Source: JALZKA01 sp963786495
GTDB taxonomy: Bacteria > Actinomycetota > Thermoleophilia > Solirubrobacterales > 70-9
Direction of reading: 5' to 3'
Length of the DNA: 64,000 nucleotides
Assembly (NCBI GenBank): GCA_963786495.1
Contig: CAWAZL010000002.1
Location: 310,001 to 374,000, forward strand
A program made the position numbers and the translations under genes. A model generated the notes under the pieces. The model had not been told where the DNA came from, ran no database searches, and was given only the letters and a program-made list of their open reading frames with translations. Numbering within the stretch: the stretch's first letter is position 1; every line of letters starts with the position of its first letter. This document shows, piece by piece, positions 53,201 to 61,787 of the stretch.

Positions 53201-54757
53201 CTTCGACGTCGGGATCAGGGTCACGAGGGGTATGAGCGTCGGAATCTCGATGCCACGGCCCAGGAAGGGGTCGGTGCAGGTCGGGAGGGCCGCCAAGGCG
53301 CATGACGGCTCGGGATCCTGGGAAAAGTCGACGTCGTCGGAGAACGGCGTGCCCGCGAGCGTTCCCGAGGCCATGAGCTGGCGCACCTCGTTCGGCGTCA
53401 CCGCGCACGGGTCACCGTTCACCTGCTGGCAGTCGGGATGAGCCTCGAGCTTGCCGCGCTCGACGGCGTTCATTGCCGCCGAGTAGATGAGGCCGGCGAT
53501 TCCCGCCGCGCGGCCGGTCGCGTCCGACGAGCAGCTCACCGATGGGATCGAGACCGTCACCTTCGCGTTGAAGTTCGTGCAGCCCGTGAACTTCAGGTAG
53601 CTCTTCGGCTGCTCGGTGAGCGTGCTCGGGAGGGGATCCGGAAGCTCGGCGAACTCGGAGTACTGAGTGACCGAGTTGACCAGGATTACGTGCGGGAGGC
53701 TCGACGGCCAGTTGTTGTGCTGGGCGGCTTCGTCGGCTGCGGAGGCGATGACCGTGACGCCGTGGCGGTACGCGTATTCGACCGCGTCGCGCGCAAGCGA
53801 GGTGTTGTTGATCGCACCCAAGGCCTCCTGGATCACCAGGACGCCGTTGTCGGTCGCGTAGGTGACGGCGGCAGCGAAGCGGTTCGAGTCGGCGATGAAC
53901 GAGTCGCCAACGCGCATGTGGAACGCCATGCAGTTGGGGCAGGTACCGGCGCCACCTTGTGGGTTCTCCGCCTCGGCGACCGAGTCCTGAGCCTCCCCCG
54001 TCCCGTGGCCGTACTGGACGTCATCGAAGGGGTCGTTGTCGTCGTCTAAGAAGTCCCAGCCGACCATGTCGTCCTCGTATCCGTTCGAGTCGTCATCGAC
54101 GCCGTCGCTGAAGGCGATCAGGACGTCCTGCGGCTCGAAGAGATCGATGGGGCCGACGCCACTGGGCGTGTTCACCTGGACGCGGTTGTCACAGGCGTAG
54201 TCGAGGATGTTGAAGACGCCGTCACCGTTCAGGTCGTGGCTCGGCCCGCCCGGCTCAGGGCCGTCGTAGGGGCCGGTGGGCGAGCAATCCTCGCCCGGCT
54301 CGTTAGGCGTCGCGAGGGAATCGTTTCGCGGCAACTTCGCCTCGCCCGGGTTGAGCGCCGTCTTGAAGCGCACGTTTCGCATTGCGCCGAAGTCGTTCCA
54401 CTTGATGCCCGAGTCGAGCACCGCGATCTTCACCTCGGGGCGGCCCGTCGTGATCTGCCAAGCGGTGTCAACGCCTCCATCGGCATCCGCGATATGCCCG
54501 CCGCGGACGCCGAAGAGCTCGGCGGGGTTGAGGATCACGGGGAGATTGGTTAGGTCCGGCTCCTCGGCAGTCGCCGAGTACATCCACGTTTCCTTCTCCG
54601 AGAGGTCGCCCGGGACTTCGCCGGCGTCGAGGTAGAGGTCCTTCGGGTCGTTCAGGTCGGACCCGTCGCGGGAGAATGGGACCTCGGCGAGGACCGGAGT
54701 CGCGACGGCAAGAGCCGTCACGAGCGTGGCGAAGGCCACGGCGGCCCCGCGGGTCAT
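50222..54757 (-). CDS. Giant secreted subtilase with FG-GAP repeats and RTX-like C-terminus (paralogue 2)
   Basis: 1511 residues from ATG 54757, which overlaps the stop of its paralogue upstream (ATGA). Signal 1-24; S8 domain with Asp115 in VKIAVLDSGIKWND, His in QYGHGTGEAQDS and Ser in CSSDATGRAAGIAGL. The usual HGTHVAG and GTSMAAPHVAG are both altered. A CPNC pair follows the His motif. The C-terminal half has FG-GAP/VCBS-like repeats (DLDGDNRNELIAATADGF, DANHDGIPEVYAADFEGQ and others) that may form a propeller. The last about 110 residues are RTX-like glycine/aspartate repeats ending GPGNDEAKVDRRDRVRRCE. Probably a wall or extracellular protein; protease activity needs testing. Confidence 0.85.
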   Translation of the reverse strand: MTRGAAVAFATLVTALAVATPVLAEVPFSRDGSDLNDPKDLYLDAGEVPGDLSEKETWMYSATAEEPDLTNLPVILNPAELFGVRGGHIADADGGVDTAWQITTGRPEVKIAVLDSGIKWNDFGAMRNVRFKTALNPGEAKLPRNDSLATPNEPGEDCSPTGPYDGPEPGGPSHDLNGDGVFNILDYACDNRVQVNTPSGVGPIDLFEPQDVLIAFSDGVDDDSNGYEDDMVGWDFLDDDNDPFDDVQYGHGTGEAQDSVAEAENPQGGAGTCPNCMAFHMRVGDSFIADSNRFAAAVTYATDNGVLVIQEALGAINNTSLARDAVEYAYRHGVTVIASAADEAAQHNNWPSSLPHVILVNSVTQYSEFAELPDPLPSTLTEQPKSYLKFTGCTNFNAKVTVSIPSVSCSSDATGRAAGIAGLIYSAAMNAVERGKLEAHPDCQQVNGDPCAVTPNEVRQLMASGTLAGTPFSDDVDFSQDPEPSCALAALPTCTDPFLGRGIEIPTLIPLVTLIPTSKRYPARGGHDQFYGYGRVNVSHGVNALVPRPFGDPTVRSNVPPEVEITSPEWFDQIDPTQPTAAVEGEVYARGRPYTCQVLVAPGHYPNNRTTTQTPPGDFKPVPSTHCNGSTRTTSFDGVLAELNLADLKSRFPATAGTFDGREPGTLAQTAAGRPNVAPYGFVVKVLASVAGPPAITGEDQRALYLHRDQDMLDGFPRKLGSDGESSPALADLDGDNRNELIAATADGFVHAYTRDPETGVIGELDNWPVRGDTPSFVASHAASPGYDTGALDTGVGGSIVAGVAVGDANHDGIPEVYAADFEGQIYGWDPDGSIVFEAESTKEFSGAPLTPFQNVRQGNRNRTQRGFLGSPVLADLDQNDDGKLELIAAGLDRHVYAWNHDGTPVSGFPVLAVDQTKVASVDPATHKVTFAADAGPSLQQGPIVDTPAVGDVSGDPRPEIIVGTNEEYAVEEGSEGAWAVAPSTSPILNLLAPAGLLQFANGRVYAIKPDGDPDAPASGTTAFASGWPRPIGIALAELLPLVGEGINGSPVIAELDCSSGGSGPKIGTIPAAGPAYLLNPDGTSCLGEESGQPKVLSSEISQGSGQIDRPVLPAVGLPAFGDLGGSQPTFVAPAAGIIRALDLALNDYQTGGQDFYAAWDPATGLMRTGFPSPVNDLSFLTGPAIGDVGGSAGEEIVAGTASMDVVALTGAGQPTSSAWPKLSTDWTIATPLLGTFGTLDTDDSAKRIVVNLTRSGYINGYATTAGPCAPASSPRFHHDNANSGDSRRDAVLPGNPSDVVIVPDQDGFEFTAPGDDLMCGTAASYEIRTSAIPVDESNFDAATELEGAPDPAAPGDSQTYAFPAEALRYVAIRAVDDQGNIGRVASIDRGAVEPPGPCSNPITGTAGPDDLHGTADGDRIRALEGDDQVSAVKGDDCVIGGKGADRLSGNGGGDKLRGGPDDDRLRGGKGDDKLRARGQGTDIVTCGPGNDEAKVDRRDRVRRCETVLRR

Positions 54758-57700
54758 CTGCGGGTTACCTCTTCGCACGCCTTCACCTTGTCGCGAGCGT
54801 TGACGATCGCCGTGTCATCGCCGGGGCCGCAGCGGACCACGTCACGCGCCTTGTCCGAAGCGCGCAGGGCGTCGTCGCCCGTGCCGCCGCTCAAGCGGTC
54901 CTTGCCGGGGCCGCCGCGCACCTTGTCGTTGCCCCCGCCGCCGCCGGCGGAGTCCGCGCCGCCGCCGCCGCCGATGCAGTCGTCGCCGCCCTTACCGCGG
55001 AGCTTGTCGTCGCCACCGCGCCCGGTAATGCGGTCCGCGCCGACCGTGCCGATCAGCTCGTTCGCGTCCTCAGTGCCAGGGATCAGGTTGGCGCAGGGAC
55101 CGGGGTCGGGGCCGTCGCGATCGGGGAGCTCGATGTCGCGGACGAGCCCCCAGTTGCCGGCGTCGTCGCGGTAGAAAACCGCGGCGTGGGTGGCCGAGCC
55201 GAGCTCGGCGTCAGTGAAGCTTTCGGCCTGCTCGGTGCCCTGGGCCGTAGCGTCGCCCTCGGCCACGGTTGAGCCCGAATCGGAGGGATCGTCGATGGGG
55301 CCGTCGCCGATCAGGACGCGGTAACGGGCCGCGGTGCCGCATTCCCAGTCGTCACCGGATGCGTCCCAGGTGAGGGTGGTCGTGCCGGCGCCCTCGTCGT
55401 AGGTCGCATTCAGCCCGCCGACCGTCCCGGGCGGACGGGCATCGGTGCCGTAGTTGGCCGTGCCGCGCTCGTCGTGGTGAAACGTCCACCACTCGGCGTT
55501 GGTCGAGGCACCGCCCGAATCGCAGGCGGGGGTTCCCGTACTCCATAGGAACGACCAGCCTTCGCGGGTGAGGGCCGAGACCTCCAGGTCGCCGTCGCCG
55601 TCAGCGTCGCCGATCGCGGGCGTTGCCTGCGTCCAGCCGCCGGTGAACTTGGGCCAGTCCGTGGGCTCGGTGCCATCGATGCCGTACGCGTGGAGTTGGT
55701 ACATCCCCGTGCCGTACAGCGCGTGGCGTGCCGTGCCGGTGCCGGCGACGTTGGCGACCGCGGGCTGGCCGAGGAGCTGAAAGTCGTCGGTTGCGCGGGG
55801 ATACGCGGGGACGCCGGCGCCGCTCGTCGCGTCCCAGGCCTGGACGACGTGTGCGAACGGGAGGTTCTGATTGGGAGCGAGGAGGTTGGCGGCGCCGTTC
55901 AGGGTAAGCCCACCCTTGATGATGTTCGGGCTGGAACCCGAGAGCGCCCCGATAGCGGAGTAGTCGGCCAGGTTCAGAACCGGACTGGGATCGACCGTGT
56001 TGCCTGTCAGCTCGACCAGGCCGGGACTGCTGGTTGCGCCCGTGCCATCGACGATGCGGGTGCCGCCCTGTCCGAGCGATGTACCGCCCGAGACCACGAC
56101 CTCGTCCTGACCGTCGCCGTCGCGGTCGAACACAGCCGCGTCGTGACCTGGCAGGACGAGCGGCAAGAGATCGCCCGCGGCGACCCCGACCTTCACCGGC
56201 CAGCCTGGCACGGACGAGCCGTCGCCGTTGAGCGCGTAGACCGGGTTCGACCCGGTGGAGGACTGGAGGATCGCGTTCAGGATGTCGAATGGGTTCGAGG
56301 GCAGGCCCGGATCGCCAGGGATGACTTCGTTCGAGGCAAGGACGACCTCGGGCGTCTCGTCGCCGTCGAGCTCGGCGATCGCGGGCGAGGTGACGATCTC
56401 GGCGCCAACCGTCCCGTCCGTGGCAAGCTTGACCGGGAAGCCGGAGAGCATGTTCCCGTCGCCCTCCCACGCGTAGACGTGCTGATCGAGCGAGCCGGCG
56501 ACGATGTCGAGCCTGCCGTCGCCGTCGAGGTCCGCGAGAGCCGTACCGCCGAGGAAGCCGCGCTTGATGTGGTTGTCCTCGTTGATCGCGCGGTCTGCGG
56601 CGTTGAAGCAGGGCTTCGGAACGCCATCCACGCAAGGCTCTGACAGGGCGGGGTCGCTGCGGACCGGGAACCCGGCCAATGGGTCCCCGTGACGGTCCCA
56701 GGCATAGACGCGCTCGCCGGCGTTCATGACGATGTCGGGCGAGAGGTCTCCGTCGACATCGCCGATCGTCGGCGCCCGCGGGTTCTCGAGCGGTACGCCG
56801 CCAGAGACGCCGCCGACGCCGTGGGCCGCAGCGACCTCAAGCGGCTGCGTGGTGACGGGCGCGCCCCCGTTGAAGCTTGGGATCGGATCTCCGGAAAAGT
56901 CAAGGACGAAAAGCTCGCCCGAAGACGTGGCCTGGATGACGTCGAGCGCGTTGTCGCCGTCGAGATCGAAGAGGCGCGGCGGAACCTCGCCGCCGGACCC
57001 CGTCACCGACTGGCTCGCGTTCGAGTCCGAGCCGATCGGCCGCGGCCAGCCCGCGAGGTTGCCGTCGTCGCGGTAGGCGAAGAGGGCCTTTCGGTAGCGC
57101 CCGATGTTGTTGGGGCTCCCCTGTTCCTTCACCGTCAGGCGGATCTGGAACGAGTGGCGCTCGGGGTCAGGCTCGGGATAGCCGTCCCCGAGAGCGTTGC
57201 CATCTGACAACGCGCCGACCGGGCGGCCGAAGTCGATTCCGACCGAGCCGTCGCACGAGTCGGCCAACGTGTTCAGGATCGACTTCGGCATCGTCCCCAG
57301 GAGCCCGTCGGCCGGGCCGGAGCCCGACGCGCCGGGGATCGGCTGGAAGGAGGAGTCGGGAGCGTCGGCGCCGCAGGCGTAGTCGACCTGCCAGTCGCCG
57401 ACGCCCGTGTCCGAGTGAGGCGCGGCGATGTGGCCGCGGATGGGCAACCCGCCGTCAAGGTGATCGACGTTCACCGGCGTGAACCAGTCGGGCGCGTTCA
57501 GCTGCGCCTCGGGCGGGATGCGCTCGGCCTTGATGCGCCCCATCGCGCCGGCCAGGTTCATCCTTCCGTAGCCGAAGTGAGGGTCCCAGCCGATCTGCGC
57601 CTTGTCCGGCAGGCCGATCAGCCCCGTGTTCAGGGGTCGTACGTCCTCCGCTGTCATCGTCAGGAGCTGGCGGATCTCGTTGCCCGAGAGCGGGTCGGCG

Positions 57701-59166
57701 TCGCCGAATACCTCGCGCCCGTACGAAGCGACCAGGGCCGCTGCGCCCGAAGCCTGACCGGTGGCCTCGGAGCCGGTCGCGCCCATCATCACCACGTCCG
57801 CCTTGCCGCCGTACTGGGTCAGGTTGGAGTTGCGGAAGAAGCTGGTCGTGGGCGGCTGAGCCGACGCGGTGATGCCAAGCGTCGAGGAGAGAAGGCCGAA
57901 GAAGTCGTCGCACGCATCCGAAGCCTCAGCGGGAATCGGCACGACGTCGCCGATGAGCGGCAGGCCGATTCCGTCGCACGTCTCGAACGGCGCGGTGTCG
58001 GGCAGCGCGCCCGCGACGTAGATCGCCTCGTTGTAGTTCGTGGGGTAGTTGTGGTTGGCCGAGTTGATGTCCGAGGAGACGGACATCAGCGCCAGCCCCT
58101 TCTCGTCGGCGTACTCATAAGCGCGGCGCGAGAAGCGGGTGTTGGTCAGGCCGCCATTTGCGCCTTCGGTCACGTCCGCGCCGTTGTCGGCCGCGTAGAC
58201 CACGCCCATCGCGTGGAAGTCCGTCGGGACGACGAAGGTGTCCCAGATCCGAAGCGGCATGAACTGGCAGTCCGGGCACATCCCCGTGTCGCCTTGGCCG
58301 TTGTTCGTGTCCGACACTGCTTCGCGCGCGCGGCCCGTGCCGTGGCCGTTCGCCGAGCAGCAGCTCGATGCGTCGTACGGGTCATTGTCGTCGTCGAAGA
58401 AGTCCCAGCCCGCAATGTCGTCCTTGTAGCCGTTCGAGTCGTCATCGGCGTCGTCGGAGAACGCGCCGATCAGGTCCGAGCCGTCCAGGATGTTGTCTGC
58501 CTCCGTGTCGCCGTCGGCCGCGTCAACGCCCGAGTCGCAGGCGAAGTCGCGAACGTTGAACGCGCCGTCGCCGTTCGCGTCGTCGGCGGCCGTGAAGCTG
58601 TTGCACGGCGGACCGCCGTCGACGGGCGTAGCGCGATCGGCCGCCGGCTGGGGCAGCTCGGCTTCGTTCAGGTGAACCTTCTCGAGCAGCTCGCGGTCCT
58701 GCCAGCGAATACCGGTGTCCAGGATCGCGACGACCGTGTCCGGGTCGCCCGTCGAGTACTTCCAGGCTGAGTCGGCGCGGACGCCCGCGATCTGCGAGCA
58801 CTGAGGCACTCCGTCGGCCACGTTCGCAGCCTTGCCCTGGGCGTCCAGCTGGGCGCAGTCGAGGTACGGGGTCGCGTTGAGTGGATGGGCCTCGAGCGGC
58901 AGCAGCGGAATCAGGTTCGCCGAGTCGGGGCTGAACCCGTAGGAGCCGTACTGCTCGGAGAAGAACGTGGTGCACTCGGGCGGTGTGCCCATCGTCTCCG
59001 CGTCGTCGAGCTCGCAGGGGTCGAAGCCGGGGTCGTTCGGCGTGTCGTTCCGCGGGTCCGGATCCGTGTCGGGCCCGGGAAACGCGGCTAGCGCGCTCGC
59101 AGGCACGGCGAGCACAACCAGGCAGAAAGCCAGCGAAGCGCGACTCCCCAAACGTGCTCCTCCCAT
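54754..59166 (-). CDS. Giant secreted subtilase with FG-GAP repeats and RTX-like C-terminus (paralogue 1)
   Basis: 1470 residues from ATG 59166; GTG 59193 in frame would add nine. Signal with SLAFCLVVLAVPASALA. S8 domain: VVAILDTGIRWQD (Asp), ANGHGTGRAREA (His), GATGSEATGQASGAAAL (Ser). The oxyanion Asn is not obvious. CPDC follows the His motif, as in paralogue 2. FG-GAP-like blocks (DLDGDNALDVIQATSSGE, DVDGDLSPDIVMNAGERV, DLDGDGRLDIVAGSLDQH, DRDGDGQDEVVVSGG) fill about residues 720-1250. The RTX-like end has GRGGDDKLRGKGGDDCIGGG and closes DTAIVNARDKVKACEEVTRR. Its sister gene follows with overlap. Confidence 0.85.
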   Translation of the reverse strand: MGGARLGSRASLAFCLVVLAVPASALAAFPGPDTDPDPRNDTPNDPGFDPCELDDAETMGTPPECTTFFSEQYGSYGFSPDSANLIPLLPLEAHPLNATPYLDCAQLDAQGKAANVADGVPQCSQIAGVRADSAWKYSTGDPDTVVAILDTGIRWQDRELLEKVHLNEAELPQPAADRATPVDGGPPCNSFTAADDANGDGAFNVRDFACDSGVDAADGDTEADNILDGSDLIGAFSDDADDDSNGYKDDIAGWDFFDDDNDPYDASSCCSANGHGTGRAREAVSDTNNGQGDTGMCPDCQFMPLRIWDTFVVPTDFHAMGVVYAADNGADVTEGANGGLTNTRFSRRAYEYADEKGLALMSVSSDINSANHNYPTNYNEAIYVAGALPDTAPFETCDGIGLPLIGDVVPIPAEASDACDDFFGLLSSTLGITASAQPPTTSFFRNSNLTQYGGKADVVMMGATGSEATGQASGAAALVASYGREVFGDADPLSGNEIRQLLTMTAEDVRPLNTGLIGLPDKAQIGWDPHFGYGRMNLAGAMGRIKAERIPPEAQLNAPDWFTPVNVDHLDGGLPIRGHIAAPHSDTGVGDWQVDYACGADAPDSSFQPIPGASGSGPADGLLGTMPKSILNTLADSCDGSVGIDFGRPVGALSDGNALGDGYPEPDPERHSFQIRLTVKEQGSPNNIGRYRKALFAYRDDGNLAGWPRPIGSDSNASQSVTGSGGEVPPRLFDLDGDNALDVIQATSSGELFVLDFSGDPIPSFNGGAPVTTQPLEVAAAHGVGGVSGGVPLENPRAPTIGDVDGDLSPDIVMNAGERVYAWDRHGDPLAGFPVRSDPALSEPCVDGVPKPCFNAADRAINEDNHIKRGFLGGTALADLDGDGRLDIVAGSLDQHVYAWEGDGNMLSGFPVKLATDGTVGAEIVTSPAIAELDGDETPEVVLASNEVIPGDPGLPSNPFDILNAILQSSTGSNPVYALNGDGSSVPGWPVKVGVAAGDLLPLVLPGHDAAVFDRDGDGQDEVVVSGGTSLGQGGTRIVDGTGATSSPGLVELTGNTVDPSPVLNLADYSAIGALSGSSPNIIKGGLTLNGAANLLAPNQNLPFAHVVQAWDATSGAGVPAYPRATDDFQLLGQPAVANVAGTGTARHALYGTGMYQLHAYGIDGTEPTDWPKFTGGWTQATPAIGDADGDGDLEVSALTREGWSFLWSTGTPACDSGGASTNAEWWTFHHDERGTANYGTDARPPGTVGGLNATYDEGAGTTTLTWDASGDDWECGTAARYRVLIGDGPIDDPSDSGSTVAEGDATAQGTEQAESFTDAELGSATHAAVFYRDDAGNWGLVRDIELPDRDGPDPGPCANLIPGTEDANELIGTVGADRITGRGGDDKLRGKGGDDCIGGGGGADSAGGGGGNDKVRGGPGKDRLSGGTGDDALRASDKARDVVRCGPGDDTAIVNARDKVKACEEVTRR

Positions 59167-59225
59167 CGGCGGCAAACAGTAATGCCGGGGCACTCTCGAT
59201 GCGCCGGTTGGCTCTAGCTAGGGTC

Positions 59226-59690
59226 ATGCCCATGTCTACCGCTCATATGCACACCAACGCTGGCCAGATCACCATCGAGCTCTTCGACGAGGACGCTCCA
59301 AAGACAGTCGAGAACTTCAAGAAGCTCGCAGGCGATGGCTTCTACGACGACCTCATCTTTCACCGCGTGATCAAGGACTTCATGATCCAGGGCGGCTGCC
59401 CCCAAGGCACCGGCACCGGCGGTCCCGGCTATCAGTTCGAAGACGAGTTCAACGACAACAAGGTCGTCCGCGGCGCCCTCGCGATGGCCAACGCCGGCCC
59501 GAACACGAACGGATCACAGTTCTTCATCGTCACCACCGAGGCCGCGCCGTGGCTCGACGGCAAGCACACCGTCTTCGGCCAGGTCACCGACGGCATGGAC
59601 GTGGTCGACGCGATCGAGGGCACCAAGACGGGCTCGGGCGACCGCCCCGTCGAGGATCAGACCATCGAGCGCATCGAGTTCGCGGACTGA
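59226..59690 (+). CDS. Cyclophilin-type peptidyl-prolyl isomerase
   Basis: 154 residues (ATG 59226 or 59232). ITIELFDEDAPKTVENFKKL, FYDDLIFHRVIKDFMIQGG (catalytic Arg in FHRV), ALAMANAGPNTNGSQFFIVT and WLDGKHTVFGQVTDGMDVVD: a complete cytoplasmic cyclophilin with all active-site residues. No signal peptide. Divergent from the giant protease gene across about 60 bp. Confidence 0.95.
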   Translation: MPMSTAHMHTNAGQITIELFDEDAPKTVENFKKLAGDGFYDDLIFHRVIKDFMIQGGCPQGTGTGGPGYQFEDEFNDNKVVRGALAMANAGPNTNGSQFFIVTTEAAPWLDGKHTVFGQVTDGMDVVDAIEGTKTGSGDRPVEDQTIERIEFAD

Positions 59691-59700
59691 TCCGCTCGCG

Positions 59701-59940
59701 TTGACCCACATCGATCTGCATATTGGCGACGCGGGCTATGACGACTGGGAGGTCGTGCGCGACTTCCCGGACCTGGAGACCGCTCAGGCCTTCTGCCAGC
59801 TCCTCGACGAGGCCGGCCTCGAAGCTGTGATCACCTCGGACTACGAGCTCGACGAGTTCCACCGCGGCGACATCGCGTTGCGCGTACCGCCGGGCAAGTG
59901 GTCTGCGGCAAACGAAGCGCTGGAGCCGCCGGAGGCGTAA
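59701..59940 (+). CDS. DUF2007-like small protein
   Basis: 79 residues from TTG 59701, 10 bases after the cyclophilin stop. DWEVVRDFPDLETAQAFCQL, LDEAGLEAVITSDYELDEFH and DIALRVPPGKWSAANEAL match the short alpha/beta fold of putative signal-transducing DUF2007 proteins. Unknown partner. Probably co-transcribed with the isomerase. The solo 51-bp palindrome follows at 59971. Confidence 0.72.
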   Translation: MTHIDLHIGDAGYDDWEVVRDFPDLETAQAFCQLLDEAGLEAVITSDYELDEFHRGDIALRVPPGKWSAANEALEPPEA

Positions 59941-59970
59941 GCGACTCAGACGACGTTCGATGGGCTGGGA

Positions 59971-60021
59971 CGCCGAGAGTGATCTAACGGCCCTATATGT
60001 CCCGATATCTCACTCTCGGTG
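59971..60021. repeat. 51-bp palindromic repeat, copy 3 (solo, diverged)
   Basis: Same 51-bp plan as the two copies framing the DUF559 gene, with five substitutions: four in the core and one in the right arm (CGGTG for CGGCG). Stands alone between the DUF2007-like gene and the stop of the NmrA-like gene (two bases away), with no DUF559 gene nearby. Confidence 0.92.
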
Positions 60022-60023
60022 AT

Positions 60024-60938
60024 TTAGGCGTTTCCTGAATCGTCAAGGTCCATCGACGAAAGGGCAGATCGGGCGGCATCGACGAAAGGTGTCGGCTCAA
60101 CTCCAAAAACCCGTTCGAGTGCATTGTCCTCGACCAGGAGCTCCTCGTGAAGACCTTCGAGAAGCGGCTCGAGCAACTCTCGATCTGCGTCGACGACGGC
60201 GGACGCGGCGGCCGCTTCAAGTTTTGAATTGCTAAACGGCAGTGGGAGCGAGCGGTGCGATTGCCCGAGCAGCTCTGCGACGACCTCAGTCATCTCTTCC
60301 AGCGTCAGAACGTCGGGCCCCCCGATTTCGTACGTGCCTGGATCGACTTCACGAGCGGCAACTAGCGCTTCGACTACGTCATCGATTGCAACGGGCTGCA
60401 CGCGGTGCTCGCGCCAGGTCGGAAAGGCCAGCGCAGGAAGCCGGTCCACGATTTGAACCAAGGTGCCAAAGGAGGCGCTCTTTGCGCCAACGATCATTGA
60501 GGCTCTCAAGCCGACGAACTCGTCGCTGCATTCGCGCAGAAGGTCCTCGACTTCGTTCCGTGATTCCAGGTGCTCACTCCGCTCGCCCGACCCGGTCACA
60601 CCGCCGAGATAAATGGTCCGTTTGACTCCGCAACTCCTTGCGATTTTGCAAAAGTTCTGAGCTGCCTGGCGGTCGCGATCGGCGAAACCGCCCTCGACCC
60701 CTGGCTCCATCGAGTGGACCAGGTAGTAGACCTCGCGGACCCCTTCGAGCGCGGGCTCCAAGGAGTCAGGCTCTCCGAGGTCGGCCTCCACTGTTTCAAG
60801 GCCGTCCGAGTCCTGGAGCTTTGAAGCGTCTCGGACCAGGCACCGGACTTGCTCTCGTGAGCGAAGAGCCTGGAGCAGCGCACCACCGACGAAGCCTGTG
60901 GCGCCGGTGAGCAGAAGGGTGGCGCGATCAGCGGGAAT
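60024..60938 (-). CDS. NAD(P)-binding NmrA/complex-I-assembly-like protein, start codon unclear
   Basis: About 304 residues of atypical short-chain dehydrogenase fold: LLLTGATGFVGGALLQALRS (glycine-rich NAD(P) motif), VRCLVRDASKL, VYYLVHSMEPGVEGGFADRD, RTIYLGGVTGSGERSEHLES, VGLRASMIVGAKSASFGTLV, GTYEIGGPDVLTLEEMTEVV. The frame is open from a TGA just before the fold, but no ATG, GTG or TTG lies there; ATT 60938 or CTG shortly after would be needed. The first GTG (60791) would remove the nucleotide-binding motif. So either a rare start or a small sequence error. Confidence 0.72.
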   Translation of the reverse strand: MPADRATLLLTGATGFVGGALLQALRSREQVRCLVRDASKLQDSDGLETVEADLGEPDSLEPALEGVREVYYLVHSMEPGVEGGFADRDRQAAQNFCKIARSCGVKRTIYLGGVTGSGERSEHLESRNEVEDLLRECSDEFVGLRASMIVGAKSASFGTLVQIVDRLPALAFPTWREHRVQPVAIDDVVEALVAAREVDPGTYEIGGPDVLTLEEMTEVVAELLGQSHRSLPLPFSNSKLEAAAASAVVDADRELLEPLLEGLHEELLVEDNALERVFGVEPTPFVDAARSALSSMDLDDSGNA

Positions 60939-60997
60939 CGTTGGATAGTAGTTAGGTGCTCAGGACGAAGAACGCCTGGGTCGGCGCGCTCGCGACT

Positions 60998-61747
60998 TCA
61001 GGCGCGGTGGATGTCTCGCGCGGTGGCCTGGGCGATTGGTTTGACCGCCAGATAGTCGATGTTCACGCGCGGTGGGCGGGTCACCACGAATGTGATCGTT
61101 TCGGCCACGTCCTCCGCCGTTAGCGGCTCCAGCCCCTCGTAGACCTTGGTCGCCTTCTCCTCGTCGCCGTCGAAGCGGACCAGCGAGAACTCGGTCTCGA
61201 CCAGGCCGGGGGCGATCTCGGTGACTCGGATCGGCTTGCCCAGAAGCTCGAGCCGGAGGGTTCGGGTCAGCGCGTTGACGGCGTGCTTCGCCGCGGTGTA
61301 GCCGGCGCCGCCGGGGTAGACCTCGACTCCGGCCACCGAGCCGATCACGACGATGTGCCCTCCCCCGCCCCGCTCGAGAGCTGGCAGGAGCGCCTTCGTC
61401 ACCCGCTCAACGCCCAGGACGTTGGTCTCGAACATCTCGAGCCACTTGGCCTCGTCGGCCTCCGCGACAGGCTCCAGGCCGAGTGCGCCGCCTGCGGAGT
61501 GGACGACGACATCTATCTGAGGCAGCGCCTCGGTTAAGGCACTGGCGGACGCGGGATCGGTGACGTCGAGCTCGAGCGCATCGCCGCCGACCTCATCGGC
61601 AAGCTCGCGGCAGCGCTCGAGCCGCCGCGCAGCGGAGACGGTGTGGAAGCCGGCGGCTGCAAGCCCGCGCACGGTCGCTGCGCCGATGCCGCTGGACGCG
61701 CCCGTCACGAGCGCGATTCGCTTGCCACTGAGGTCTTCTGCACCCAT
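60998..61747 (-). CDS. Short-chain dehydrogenase/reductase (SDR)
   Basis: 249 residues from ATG 61747. Classical SDR: IALVTGASSGIGAATVRGLA (TGxxxGIG), VVHSAGGALG (NAG-like), IGSVAGVEVYPGGAGYTAAKH with catalytic Ser, Tyr and Lys, and PGLVETEFSLVRF after the active site. NADP preference is likely from AARRLERC. Substrate unknown. A longer reading to 62311 runs across the divergent cyclase gene and is rejected. A 41-base gap to the divergent cyclase start. Confidence 0.92.
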   Translation of the reverse strand: MGAEDLSGKRIALVTGASSGIGAATVRGLAAAGFHTVSAARRLERCRELADEVGGDALELDVTDPASASALTEALPQIDVVVHSAGGALGLEPVAEADEAKWLEMFETNVLGVERVTKALLPALERGGGGHIVVIGSVAGVEVYPGGAGYTAAKHAVNALTRTLRLELLGKPIRVTEIAPGLVETEFSLVRFDGDEEKATKVYEGLEPLTAEDVAETITFVVTRPPRVNIDYLAVKPIAQATARDIHRA

Positions 61748-61787
61748 TGAGTCGATCTTAGGTGGGCTCACTTGCCAAGATGGGCGC

